DNA of 64,000 nucleotides from Undaria pinnatifida (Eukaryota; Sar; Phaeophyceae; Laminariales; Alariaceae). The stretch lies in contig JABAKD010000019.1 of assembly GCA_012845835.1 (NCBI GenBank), positions 7,948,346-8,012,345 of the forward strand, written 5' to 3'. Under the pieces are notes generated by a model, which worked only from the letters and a program-made list of their open reading frames with translations, did not search any database and was not told the origin of the DNA. Below are positions 35,446 to 46,989 of this stretch, piece by piece. The stretch's first letter is position 1. Every line of letters starts with the position of its first letter. The position numbers were made by a program, and so were the translations under genes.

Positions 35446-36320
35446 AAGGTTGTCTCACGTGGACATGCGATGTCACCAATATTGAACGCGAGGGTGACTT
35501 TACTTCGTTAGGCACATTCCACTGCGTTTGGAATAGTAGGGGTTGTCAGGCAATCATGTAAGCGGATGGAGGCACGAAATACCCTGCGTAATAGGTTGGT
35601 CGTGTGGTTTACCGCGGTGTTAACATCCCTGTCTGTACTTACTTTCCACATTATTATAGACTATATATAGTGTACACTTATACGTCCTGTTTTCTCCCCA
35701 CTGTCGTCGAAGATGTTGTAGTCCTGTAGATGTCGCGTCCATGTCTGGTGCTCTTGTTAGTGGTGTTAATGAAAACATGCCCTAACATGTAGTAGATGAT
35801 CGCTCAGTGGTGTTCCTTTCCTTTACATCAAGCCAGGTAGTATATGCCAACGCAACCGCTTGCTTGAAAAATGACAAAGAAATTCCTCACACACCTGACA
35901 CAGAGAAGACGCGGCCCGAAGATTGTTCAGTATACCGACGGTCAGGAACAGGTTATCGAGCAGCGCACTTGATTTTTACTACCGCTTCTCACTCCACCTA
36001 AGACACTACGGGCATGCGTTGGACCCAGTTCGCTGATGCCCAAAACCAATTTCAAAGGAGGTGATGTGGTGGGCGAATGCTATAATGATTTGCGCTGCTT
36101 CGATTACCCTGCCTCTCGTTCTGTTTGTTCTTGCGTTCTTGATGAACCTGCCATTTGGCAACGAACAGTTGTGACGCATTTTTAGGTTTGTGTGAAGACT
36201 TTATGTGGACTATGTGATGTTTCAGACTCGTAGGGACCTCAATTTGGAACCCATGGTATATGGGTTCCACCTTTGACTGGTGTTCGTATGCGGACGTATA
36301 TATGGTTCTAGTGTGTCGTA
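35445..36320. other. No gene recognised
   Basis: It includes an extra terminal unit of A5 (to about 35570). After that there are short frames only. Confidence 0.35.
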
Positions 36321-36329
36321 TGTCCGCGT

Positions 36330-36700
36330 GGTTTTTGTTTCACGTATGTTTTGGTTGATATTCTAGACTCGGTTATTGTATTGTTTCAAAATGGTGCTTT
36401 CCGCGTTGGTGATGTTACACGTATATGTTTTGGTTTATGTTCTAGACTTTGTTATCGTGTTGTTTCGGAGCGGTATTTTCGAATACATGTTATTTTGTAA
36501 CCACGTAGTTTTTGCTACACGTGTACGTTTTGGTTGATGTTCTAGGTTTCGTTATCGTATTGTATCAGGGTGTTGTTTTCGAATACATATTATTTTGTCT
36601 TGTTTGTTTTGCAACCACGTGGTTCTTTCTACACGTACTTTTTGTTTGATGTTTTAGAGCTCATTATCGTATTGTATCAGAATCGTGTTTTCGAACATAG
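36330..36700 (+). repeat. Minisatellite of about 100 bp, four degenerate units
   Basis: Each unit has TTTTGGTTGATGTTCTAGA, TTATCGTATTGTTTCA, TTTTCGAATACAT and ACCACGTGGTT blocks. Units begin near 36350, 36430, 36528 and 36640. Confidence 0.75.
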
Positions 36701-36954
36701 ATTCGGGGGGCCTAAAACGAAGTTGCGAGGGACGTTTGGGAATTTCAACGTTCCCCCTCGCGGCTTTTATCAAGTATGGTTAAATGCATATTTATCCCTG
36801 AAGATAGACATGCAGTAACCAGCCTTGACAACTATGGGTTGTAGCGGTATCATAATGCACTTATGATACCGTTACTCTTCATAGTTCGGCTATGTGTGTA
36901 TTATTGATTTCGCTACGCAGTGTGGGTTGAATCGAAATACGGAGTGAGGTTAGG

Positions 36955-38150
36955 TTTAAGAAAAAAAAAAAGAAAAAAAAAAGGGGGGGGGCGGGGGGGG
37001 GGGGCGGGGGGGGGGGGGGGGGGGGGAAGGGAGGGGGGGGGGGGGGGGGGGGATTTCACAGGAAAGCGTTGGTATGTGTAGGTAGTCTGCTTATTGAGTA
37101 TCCCGCCATGTGGGTGGGTGACATGTGATGAGTTGTGGGAGGTTTGGCGATGTTTCGGCGACTCCACTTGCAACTACAGTGTAGCTATCCGGGTCAACAG
37201 GGTGATGTTAGTCAGTCTGTGGACGGAAACTATGAAATTCGTGGAAGGTAATGCATCAGTTTATCAAATGAAGTCTGTAAGTCCATTATCTGGTGAGGGA
37301 AGGGTGGGGGGGGGGGAGGGCGGGGGCCGGGGGAAGGGGGTGAATTGCAGCAGCGGGATCTCCAGCACGTGGAAGTGTTCAATCCTCTGGCGGATTTCGA
37401 TGTGGGTCGTTTGAAGGAAAGTGCGAGATGCATTCAGGCGTGATGCAGCGGGGGAGGGTAAGCCTGTAAGTTGAGAAGGGGAGGGGGGGGGGGGGGGGGG
37501 GGCATACTTTTCTTGAGTGTATTTCTATTTAACCGTAAGTTGATGAGGGTTAGGGAGGGGGGGCGGGGGGGGGGGGTTAATTAAATTAGCGTGGGGTTAA
37601 ACAAGTTCGCAGTGTAATGGCATACTTTTCTTGTTTCATAGTTTCTGTTTCATCGTTAGTGGGGGTTGGGGTGTGTGTGTGTGTGGGGGGGGGGGGGGGA
37701 GGGAGGCGGGGGCGGGTTGCGGGTTCCAACAGTTTATCTCGAGGGTATACAAGATCGCAGTGTAACATACTTTTCATATGTGTAAACCTGTGGCAAATCA
37801 TGTTATAATCGATCAGGCAGCAAGGGGGGGGGGGGGGGGCTTCCAATTTCATGTATAATTATGTTTAATCGGCTAGACATGGAGGGAAGAAGGAGCGCGA
37901 GGGGGGGGGGGGGGGATCCGGTGCGTTGTCTCTTGTATATCTACCGGGGGGGGGGGGGGGTTGGGGGGAGGTTGTGGCGGGGGTATACACGGCCACAGTG
38001 TTATACTATACTTCTTATGTGTATGGAGGCATGTGGTACTTTTCTATTTAATCGGTGATAGGGGCAAAACCACAAAGAAAACGAGGGGTATATATGAAGA
38101 AAAAGGCGGGTGGCGGGGGAGGGGGGGGGGGGGGGGGGGGCGTCTCACAA
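36955..38150 (+). repeat. G-run-rich region with partial family A copy (A6)
   Basis: An A-run then very long G-runs occupy 36960-37052. A partial family A core (GGCGACTCCACTTGCAACTA, GGGTCAACAGGGTGATG) covers about 37155-37270. Repeated G-run modules with GTATACA(A/C)G..CGCAGTGT blocks follow to 38140. Runs stay on the plus strand. Confidence 0.75.
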
Positions 38151-38401
38151 TTTCAAGACTTTGTCAGCCTTTGTAGAATTTTAATTTGTATAATATATAA
38201 AACCACTCTTCATACGTCGCGATAGTGTCCGTAAGGGACTCGAACAAATTTCAAGGGGGGCATAATAAAGCATACCCGGGTGGGTCGAAATCTCCTGAGA
38301 GCCGACGTGTTCAGACAAGCCTACTCGCGTAAGTTGCCGTCAACCACCCAAATTTCTCGGGTCACTCAGGCTACCACGTGGGGCCGTCTCTGAGCGCTTG
38401 A

Positions 38402-41174
38402 TATATTATAAAAATTAAAATACACTCCAGCTGTGAGATCGAAGATTTCGTCGAAACTCATCTTTGCAAGCTGTGTGTGATACTCCGATCGCGCGCATTA
38501 CGAGTTGTGTGTCCTCATTAAGGATATAGGTCGGCGACTCCCCTTACAGCTACAGTGTAGCTATCAGGGTCAACAGGATGATTTTAGTCAGTCTGTGCGC
38601 GGAAACTATAAAACCCGTTTCTGAGGGGGACAAAATCTGACAGCTGTGAAGGGAAAGGGGGGGCCTGGTTGTGATCAAAAGCGAGCGGGTTTGGAGGGGG
38701 GCGGGGGGGGGAGGGGGGGGGGAAGGGGCAATTTGTGCATGTAAGCTATAAATCCTTTCGAGGGGATAAATCTGACGGTTTTGGCACCAGTATATTATTG
38801 GGGGCGGGGGGGGGGGGGGGGGGGGGCGTTGGGGCGGGGGGGGGGGGGGGGGGCAGCTCGATATGTGCCTGGAAACTATACATTATTTCGAGGGGATAAA
38901 TGTGACATTTTTGGAAATAATACATCAGTTTATCGTGTATATCCTGGGGTAAGTCGTACAATCAGTGAGTAAAGAAAGGGTGGAGTGTTCGAGGGGGTGG
39001 GGTTGGGATGGGTTGGGGGGGGAGGGTGGGGGGTGGGGGCGGGGGTGGGGGGTGGGGGAGAGGGGGGGGGGGGGGGGGAGGGCTTTAGGTGAGGGGTTTG
39101 TTATACGTGTGGTGCTAGGTCTAGGCGAAGGTGCAGGTGATGGGGAAGAAGGGGGCGTTCGAGGCGGGGGGGGGGGGGGGGAACACAGCGGCATGGATGG
39201 CTCTCGAAAGATAATGAGGTGATATCCTGTGCGTGAAGTGTTTATTAATGTGGCGGATTTCGATATTTGGTGGGGCGTTTGAGTAAGGGAGAGCAAGAGG
39301 GGGGGGGGGGGGGGTGATTTTTTAGGAGGTTTAGGTCACGAATAATATTCAAATACACTTCGGCTGTGAGATCAAAGATATGTGTCAGCTTGTCATACGC
39401 GTGGTGCTAGGTCTAGGCGATCGTGCAGGTGGTCGAGAAAGAGGGGGCGTTGGAGGGGGGGGGGGGGGGGGGGGGGAAACACAGCGGCATGGATGGCTCT
39501 CGAAAGATAATGAGGTGATATCCTGTGCGTGAAGTGTTTATTAATGTGGCGGATTTTGATATTTGGTGGGGCGTTTGAGTAAGGGAGAGCAAGAGGGGGG
39601 GGGGAGATTTTTAGGAGGTTTAGGTCACAAATAATATTCAAATACACTTCGGCTGTGAGATCAAAGATATGTAGCAGCTTGTTATACGCGTGGTGCTAGG
39701 TCTAGGCGATCGTGTAGGTGGTCGGAAAAGAGGGGGCGTTGGAGGGGGGGGGGGGGGGGGGGGGGGGAATAATTGAAACCTTCGTCTTGGATGGTCAGAA
39801 AGATAATGACGTGGTATCAACTGCGTATAGGTGGTTTATTACTCAGGCCGATTTTAATTGTGAGTGGGGCGTTTGGACAGACTAGGCGGAAGGGGGGGGG
39901 GGGGATCGGGGGACGGAGGGGCGGGGGGGGGAAAAGGGTTGGGGTTTGTTATGAAAAAGAGGTCAGTGGAGGGGGAGGGGAGGGGGGGGGGGGGGGGGGG
40001 GCGGGGGGCGAGACATTTCAATATGTGCGCGGAAACTATAAATTCTCAAAGGGGACAAACCCGACGATTGAAGCAATAAGACATCCCTTTATATCATCTG
40101 GCTTGTAATGTTTACTATTCTAGAAGGTTTGATGTTAGATGCAGCATGCAACCCAGTGTTTAAGTGTAGTAAATAACGTGTTAAATCTTCACAGTTTGTT
40201 GTTGTATGATACAGCGATCGAAAGCTAGAATATTTTATAGAATATTTGTAGGTACCATTATTTTCTGACATCGCTAATTATAAGAAAGAGATACGTTTTG
40301 TCAAATGCAACAGGCGAGGTGATGTGGTCATGCACTGTGTTTGTCACCATCATCATACAGTCACCATTATTATCGACATCGCTAATTATACGCACGAGAT
40401 ACGTATTGCCAAATACAGCATGCGAGGTGATGTATGTGGCCATGTGCTGCCTCCGTCATTGAGCATTAGAGGGAGGGATGCGAATCGACGCTTGGTATAC
40501 ATGTGCTCAATTACGTTACCTCATTAGTCATACTTGGTATACACGCGCTCAATCACGTTACCTCGTTAGTAATACTTCGCTTGGCATAGGTGGGGAGGCG
40601 ATCATGCACACGGTATGAACGAAATACCCTACGTAATGGGTTGGTAAGGTTGTTTACCGCAATTTTAACACATCTGCTTGTGCTTCCTTTTCCAAATTAT
40701 TTTTGTCTCAAAGAAATGTACGATTTCACGCCTATGATTTTACCTTGTCGATGTGGGCCTCTGCGGTCGTCAATTTTAAGTCAGAGATACGTCCTACAAA
40801 TACATCAGGCGAGGTGGGTATGTGATGTCATATAATGCGATGTCATCACTATTGATCGCGAGGGTGATTTTACTTCGTGAGGTAAATGGTACTGTGTTTC
40901 GTAGAGGTCGTCTCAGGAGGGTATGCGATGGGTCGGCAGTGTATCACGTCTGTTTGTGCTTCCTTTTCAACTTATTATTGTCTCAAAATGTGCGATTTCT
41001 CGTCCATGATTTCTATCGTGCCGCTGTGGGGCTCTGAGGTCGCCAATTCTAAGACAGAGATACATCTTACAAATACAGCAGTTGAGGTGGGCATGCAATC
41101 GTCATATATATGCGATGTCACTACCATTGAAGGCGAGGGTGACTTCACTTCGTCAGGCATATGCTACTGCGTTT
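38402..41174 (+). repeat. Family A, long copy (A7), near-identical to A5
   Basis: Same start, module order and 3' sequence as 32704-35445, offset by about 5.70-5.73 kb. It has one extra GCGTTGGGGC G-run insert near 38826. Similarity ends abruptly at 41175, where a TACCAGGTA palindrome lies at 41184. Confidence 0.88.
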
Positions 41175-41333
41175 AATATTTTGTACCAGGTACTGATTGC
41201 TTGCTGTCCGCCCGATGCCTTCTGACCGAAGGGGGGGCGGGGCCGTTCGTTCAGGCAGGCGATAAAGCCTGCACGGTGAAAAGGGGACAACTGCTATAAA
41301 TCACAACGCTGAAATGAGAGAAAGTGAATAACA

Positions 41334-41465
41334 TAACACTAGCCCACCCTGAAAGGGCCATATATGCAAATTCATAGAATGGCCAGGTGGAGCGAAATCC
41401 ATCCGGATGATTCGAAGAATTTGATCATGCGGCGCTACACAACCCACTCCCACACCTCTAACTTG
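41334..41465 (-). mobile_element. SINE family 1 head, diverged
   Basis: ACACTAGCCCACCCTGA, an internal GATTCGAAGAA and ACCCACTCCCACACCTCTAAC match the antisense head of the 44145-44550 copy. The A-box region is lost. Confidence 0.5.
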
Positions 41466-41954
41466 CGAGGAAGAAGCCAATTTTACGCGTTCAAGGTGAA
41501 GCGGGCACTAAACGGCCGACATACCAGTACGCGAAAACCAATGGAACGCAAATGCAAAGGAGACGTCCAAAGACTGAACTTGTCGGTAGGTAAAAACATA
41601 AAGAGCAAGCAAAAATAACCGGGAAGTTGGAAACGAATAAGCATGCTTGGGAGAGAGGTGTCGCTCGTAAATATCTAGCATCAACATGGTATATGGCTGG
41701 TCAGGCAAAAAACCGCTCTGTTACTTAATGAAAACCCAGATATTAGAAATAAAAACCTGATACTCGACCCAGGGTGGAGGCGCGAAGCGCTTCGAGACGA
41801 GACAACGAAAGGGGGCAGGGACGGAACTATGCATGCGAAATTCGGCCTGCTCTAAATGCGCAAAAGGCAATACAACGAATGTAAAAAATAGCAGACGTCG
41901 TCACGATCTACTCAATTTCGCAAAGGGGATACCATAGCATACATCTGTAAAAAC

Positions 41955-42160
41955 AGAGGCCGGTGTATGACGCAGCTTGAAAATAAAACTGTAAACCCTA
42001 AATTTGTTAAACTCACAGCTGATTTATTTAAAATAACTTTATACAGGACATGGATTTGGTTATGCAATGCCAAACGTACTGAATACGAAGCTGCGGATCC
42101 TTCACAAGCCAGTCCAGCCCACCCGAGAAATTTCATGGGGGAAAAAGATACATGAAAAAG
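41955..42160 (+). repeat. Family B fragment with 62-codon open frame
   Basis: ATG at 41967 opens MTQLENKTVNPKFVKLTADL and continues to 42155. The first 25 codons match the family B peptide (NPKFVELTA). The remainder has no counterpart in the other copies. Confidence 0.45.
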
Positions 42161-42604
42161 AAGCTGAACAAAATGTCATATATTATATCTGGTACTACCA
42201 GGTAGGAAATAAGCGACACCTTCCCCCCCCCCACGGCGGTGGCTCAGCTGTGGAGCAATTGTTTTGTACACGAAAGAAAAAAAGCAAGAAGCATCAAGAA
42301 TTCCTGATGATTGCATTATTCGCTACGCCCATGTATGGCATCACATAATACCTGGTACTATTTAACAGCAGCTACATGATAGACTTTGAGCTGAACGCAC
42401 ACGAATAACGCCGAATTATCAGAAGCAGAGCGACAGACAGCCGATCGACCCCATGTCGGACAACAGAGGCTGCGATACCAAAACAGCCGTGGCGTCGAAA
42501 GTTGCGGATGAACATATCCAGGATACCGCCACACAACGGAAGAAAAAAACAGAAGATACGAAGAAGTCTCGAAATCGTACTTGTACTGTGCTTACGTATT
42601 CGTG

Positions 42605-43110
42605 GTATAATTTTTTTTTCCCCAAAACCGTCCGATTTATCCCCTAAAAGGATTTATAGCTTCCACGCACAAACTGCCCGCCCGTCCGCCCCCCACCCCC
42701 CCCCCAGCCCCCCCCCCCCCCCCCCCCCTCCCCCCCCCCTCCAACCCCGCTCGCTTTTAATCAAAACCAGGCCCCCACGTCCTTCAAAACTCCTCCCCCC
42801 CCTCACCGGTTATTCGACTTACAGGATTCACTTGATAAACGGATGCATTTCCCTCCACAGCTGTCAGATTTTGTCCCCCTCAGAAACGGGTTTTATAGTT
42901 TCCGCGCACAGACTGACTAACATCACCCTGTTGACCCTGATAGCTACACTGTAGTTGTAAGGGGAGTCGCCGACATATATCCTTAATGAGGACACACAAC
43001 CCGTAATACGCGCGATCGGAGTATCACACACAGCTTGCAAAGATGAGTTTCGACGAAATCTTCGATCTCACAGCTGGAGTGTATTTTCATTTTTTATAAT
43101 ATATAAAGAA
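42605..43110 (-). repeat. Family A, inverted copy (A8)
   Basis: The reverse complement of the 21363-21790 segment, including its G-runs, which appear here as C-runs (42680-42750). The core boundary AGCTGGAGTGTATTTTCAT is at 43072-43090. Confidence 0.88.
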
Positions 43111-43915
43111 ACTCTTATTTATATATGAGATGGCACGTGGCGTGTATCAGCTCTTAGCTGGAGTACGCTCGTAGGCATGCTTTCAGATGACCCAATGAAG
43201 ACACAGCCTATATGATTTGAGGCAAACGCAGGTCACGGTCAGGTGAACCTGTAGTAGAATAGCTCCAAATACAGAAGAGAAGATGTTGCTCAGCGACCCC
43301 AAACCGATATGTTGATGAATTGACTTGCTTTGCTCAGCAGACGAAAGCTGGTGATGAGCAAGGTTCAGATAAGGAAATCTGATGTGAAAATGTGGAGATG
43401 TAGAGATATGAAGTGACCACGTGGGGGCCGTGCGCGTGATGCGCTGCTCGTAGCCCAAAGAAAAAAAGATACCCTCAGAATCCGGTACGAACAAAAACAA
43501 AAGATATGCTATGACCACAATGTGTGAGACCGTACAGCCTTGTTTAAATAACTCGTATCTCAGCGCATGTAGCCATGACCCTTCGTAGCCTACATTGTTG
43601 GTTCAGCTACAACTCGTATCTTAAATATCTTGCTAACAGCTCCAAAGAGGGATACTAAAGACTGCCCCTCTCAATGTGCCATTACGCACCACATGTACCA
43701 GGTATCGGGTATGAGTTAGCCTGTAAACCGCTGTGTCTTATATATCCGAGATATTACTGCTGAGACCTCTGCATGCTAAATACTGCACCGATCAACGACA
43801 ACTAACAGACTACAAACTGCCTGTTGTACTAGCAACTCGCAATGTATACCAGATGACTTTATTTAAGTGTTATCAAGTAACGACATGATGGTGTTACTGA
43901 CTATAAGTATCTTCT
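43105..43915. repeat. Duplicated segment D, copy 2
   Basis: Counterpart of 25325-26170 in the same orientation, immediately next to inverted family A copy A8. Roughly 80% similar by eye, with several indels that break any shared frame. Confidence 0.75.
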
Positions 43916-44144
43916 CAAATAGTATCGTACGCTACAACAGCAGGATTGTATGACGGACTCAGGGCCGTGAGTGTACGAACAACACTGGAAGCGGGGTGAC
44001 AAACAGCTCACGAAATAACAGTGTTTACATGTGTATGATAGGCGAACTGGAAAATCTAAAATATCCGAGGGAAAAGGACGGAATATAAAGCCCACAAGAT
44101 ACTAGTCTAATAGTAACAAAATATATGCATACTGTGAAATTAAT

Positions 44145-44550
44145 GGTGGGGGACACAGAGTGCCCCCTGCAGGTCTGCCAATTGAGCAGGTCCTCGGAGA
44201 GTACTCACTTTCGTTCCTTCGTAGAGATGTAGCTTTATTCGTTTCCACCAGAGTCCGGGATAGCTTCTGAGATCGGAGGCGCGTGCCTCCGATCTAATTC
44301 CTAACTTCCCCGAATATAAACCGCCAACCTTATCATACGAAACCCATCAAAATGATCTCTAATTCGGATACCTACAGGCCTTTCGAGGCCGTATCTTAAC
44401 ACTAGCCCACCCTGATGAGTCGCATATGCAGAAATATGGGAGATTCGGGGAAACTCCGGTTCTACGAACTAGACCATGAGTCGAAGATGCGGCTCCTCAA
44501 ACCCCACTCCCACACCTCTAACCGTCTGGCTATGGAGCCAGGAACACGCG
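44145..44550 (-). mobile_element. tRNA-derived SINE, family 1, full-length inverted copy
   Basis: The reverse complement of 18030-18440, including GGGGACACAGAGTGCCCCC, an imperfect GATCGGAGGC/GCCTCCGATC palindrome (44270-44296) and the head up to CCGTCTGGCTATGGAGCCAG. Both full copies share the CTGGCTCCATAGCC head, which defines the 5' end. Confidence 0.75.
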
Positions 44551-45040
44551 AAGAAAATAAGTAGAAAGAAAAGCAGACGCTACAGCAAGGCAATAGTCAC
44601 CCATCAAAAACCTGCCGTATGCCGCCGGTGTGGCGGGGGGGGCAGGAAAGGCTCTACGGTAAACCAACCACAGAAAAGGTACTATGGCGAGGCGAGCCCT
44701 CGTCGATATGGAAAGGAACACAGGCGCTAACACAAGGGAGAAGTCATGCGAAACACCTCCCGCGGACCATCGGCAAGGCGGGGGTTTAGACGAGGAAACG
44801 ACGAATACCCGGGATGGAAGGTGTCAACACCTACAGCCCCGCTAGGGGAGGAAGTGTTCAGACGAAAAAAGAAAAAAAAACAAAGCAGAACAAATACAAC
44901 ACACAAAACAAAACGAAGACACACAGACCCGTACACTGGTCGCCCCCCGGCTCTGGGCTGAGGAGGGCGTCGGCAGGGCGAAATTGAACAATGACAAAAA
45001 GGCAACAGCCCTGCGCCTCAGTTAGCGGCGTTTTACCCGA
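44550..45040. other. No gene recognised
   Basis: Short overlapping frames, compositionally mixed, no motif. Confidence 0.35.
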
Positions 45041-45900
45041 ACCCTGATACGCAGCAACCCCGACGAATTATCGTAAACAAGAGCGCGTGCCTGTGTTGTG
45101 AGACGTTTCCTGGCGAAAGAGACGCCGTGAGTTTATGTTGCGCCGAGCGTTGTGCCAACTTGAGACGTGAAACATTGTGTCGGGCACGCAAACAGACGTG
45201 AGGACAACAGGTAGGTGCTGTTCGAACTTCGTAGAGAAAAGAAAATGCACCAGAATCAAAGTAGGCATCAAACTTGGACAAAGATACCCTGCAGCCCTGA
45301 CGATTGCTCGTATGAATACAGCCCTGTGTTGTGATATTTTCCCTGGCGAAAAAGATGCCTTTAGATTTACACTGCTCCGAGCGTGTTAGTGTAGTAAACT
45401 GCGGCGGGAAACGTTGTGTCGGACACGCAGACCGACGTGAGGAGAATAGGTGATGCTCGATTGTTTGGGAGAACAAAATGGAAAAAATGGCGCGAACAAT
45501 TACTTTTATTAAAATGTCCATCATTACTACTTCGTATTAATTATTAATAGTTTTTTATTCATGACAACTTTTCTAAAAACAGGTGAAAGGTGTATTACGC
45601 AGCTTGCAAAGATGAGCATCAATCGGCATCAACCGTAAATCTGTCGAACTCACAGCTGACGTTTTTTAAAATGATTTTTTAAATCGAAGCGGGCATCAAA
45701 GCCGGACAAAGATACGCAGCACCCCCGAAAGTGTTCGTTTGAGTGTAGGTCTAGGCCTGCGCTGAGATAATATGCTTCCTGGCAAAAGAGATACCTCGAT
45801 ATTTGCGCTCATCCTGACGTTTTATTTTGCCGACTTGCGACGTAAATAAACACGGACCAACAGACAGACGTCAGGACAACAACAGGTATGTCATAGTAGG
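45040..45900 (+). repeat. Three degenerate direct repeats of about 250-350 bp
   Basis: Blocks TTTCCTGGCGAAAGAGA (45107), TTTTCCCTGGCGAAAAAGA (45340) and TTCCTGGCAAAAGAGA (45776) are each followed about 75 bp later by GGACACGCAGACCGACGTGAGGA-type sequence (shortened here) and an ACAGGT end. The units could be decayed exon copies, but no frame survives across all three. Confidence 0.55.
45590..45672 (+). repeat. Family B fragment with shifted frame
   Basis: ACGCAGCTTGCAAAGATGAG is followed, after a one-base shift, by GINRKSVELTADVF and TAA. It aligns with the peptides at 13018 and 41967. Confidence 0.45.
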
Positions 45901-45974
45901 AATTTTTCGGGATTGTGGACGAAACAACTGAAATAATAATGCACATCCCGGACGAATCAGCTCACCGTAGCTCT

Positions 45975-46480
45975 AGCTAGCTCTGTTCAACGTTTGATCG
46001 CCGATGAGCTACGTGAGCTACATGAGCTGCACCCGTTCTCCCGGCTTGAGCTATAGGAAGGAAGCTCATTTGTACACGTTTTCAAAGCTCGAGCTATGAA
46101 GGATAGTTCTTTTGCACATGTTTGCCCGTGTGAGCTATATATAGGGGCTACACGAGCTAGCATAATTGTCACGGGATGAGGTACACGAGCTAAATGAGCT
46201 GCACATGTTTTCCGGGCTTGAGGTTCAGGAGGGTAGCTCATCTGCAAATGCTCTGCACGGATGAACTATGGGCGATACCTCGTCTGCACGTATTTTGAAC
46301 GGGTAAGCTATAGTAGGCGATAGCTCATCGCACAAGTTTCCAAAGCTTGACCTATAGACAATAGCTCATCTGCACATGTTTTCGAAGCTTGAGCTATATA
46401 TAGAGGACAAAACATCTGCACACATGTTTGCCCAGGGTAAGCAATAAACAATAATACATGAGCTAGGTCACGAGCTGCAT
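45975..46480. repeat. GAGCTA-rich degenerate minisatellite
   Basis: Imperfect units of about 45-75 bp built from (C)GAGCTATA, GCTCATCTGCACATG and TTTTC(G/A)AAGCTTGAG blocks. It abuts the ORF starting at 46481. Confidence 0.7.
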
Positions 46481-46897
46481 ATGATGACGGGTACGAGCAC
46501 GTGCACATCATACGATGACCTCACGCGGCTGAACGACGTCATCACAAACGACCACCCGGCGTCTTCTGCCGTCCTCGAGAGGGACTTCAGCAAGGCTGGG
46601 CGTCTTGTCACGGGATCCCGGAGAAGCGGGGCCTATGCGGAGATAGTGTTGTTCCTGAATGGAAACCAACATCACGTTCCGATTGAAATGTCGATCCTGT
46701 CACCTGAGCAGGCGCTCCGGGCGGTACCTCGTAGACTTTCTAACCTTAAGGCAGAGATGGACGCATTTTCTGCGGGCGAGGCGAGGTCTACGGGCGAAGC
46801 GGACGTGGACGCCACTTACGACGAGCACGCAGGGGAGGCGGGCAAAGTGGACGTTGACGCCGGTTACGGTGAGTACACAGGGAAAGGCCAAGACTAG
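46481..46897 (+). CDS. Hypothetical protein, 138 aa
   Basis: An open frame with mixed coding-like composition, unlike the AT-rich flanks. The N-terminal 95 residues (from SYDDLTRLNDVITNDHPASS) look like a folded segment I do not recognise. The C-terminus has an imperfect acidic duplication, GEADVDATYDEHAGEAG and GKVDVDAGYGEYTGKG. It begins right at the end of the GAGCTA minisatellite and stops 80 bp before the inverted lyase/WSC fragment. It may be one exon of a larger gene or a gene fragment. Confidence 0.35.
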   Translation: MMTGTSTCTSYDDLTRLNDVITNDHPASSAVLERDFSKAGRLVTGSRRSGAYAEIVLFLNGNQHHVPIEMSILSPEQALRAVPRRLSNLKAEMDAFSAGEARSTGEADVDATYDEHAGEAGKVDVDAGYGEYTGKGQD

Positions 46898-46989
46898 AAG
46901 CCTTGGAGATGAACGAGGGCAACAGCAAATGTTCTGTGTTTTCGTTGTTGAACCGCTTGTTCATCTCTTGTCTGCATGATTTTGTTTTC

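Noticed and set aside
32704-41174. Calling A5 and A7 the LTRs of one retrotransposon
   Set aside because: The copies lack clear TG..CA ends and a visible primer-binding site, the interval encodes nothing retroviral, and similarity to A5 continues past the end of A7.
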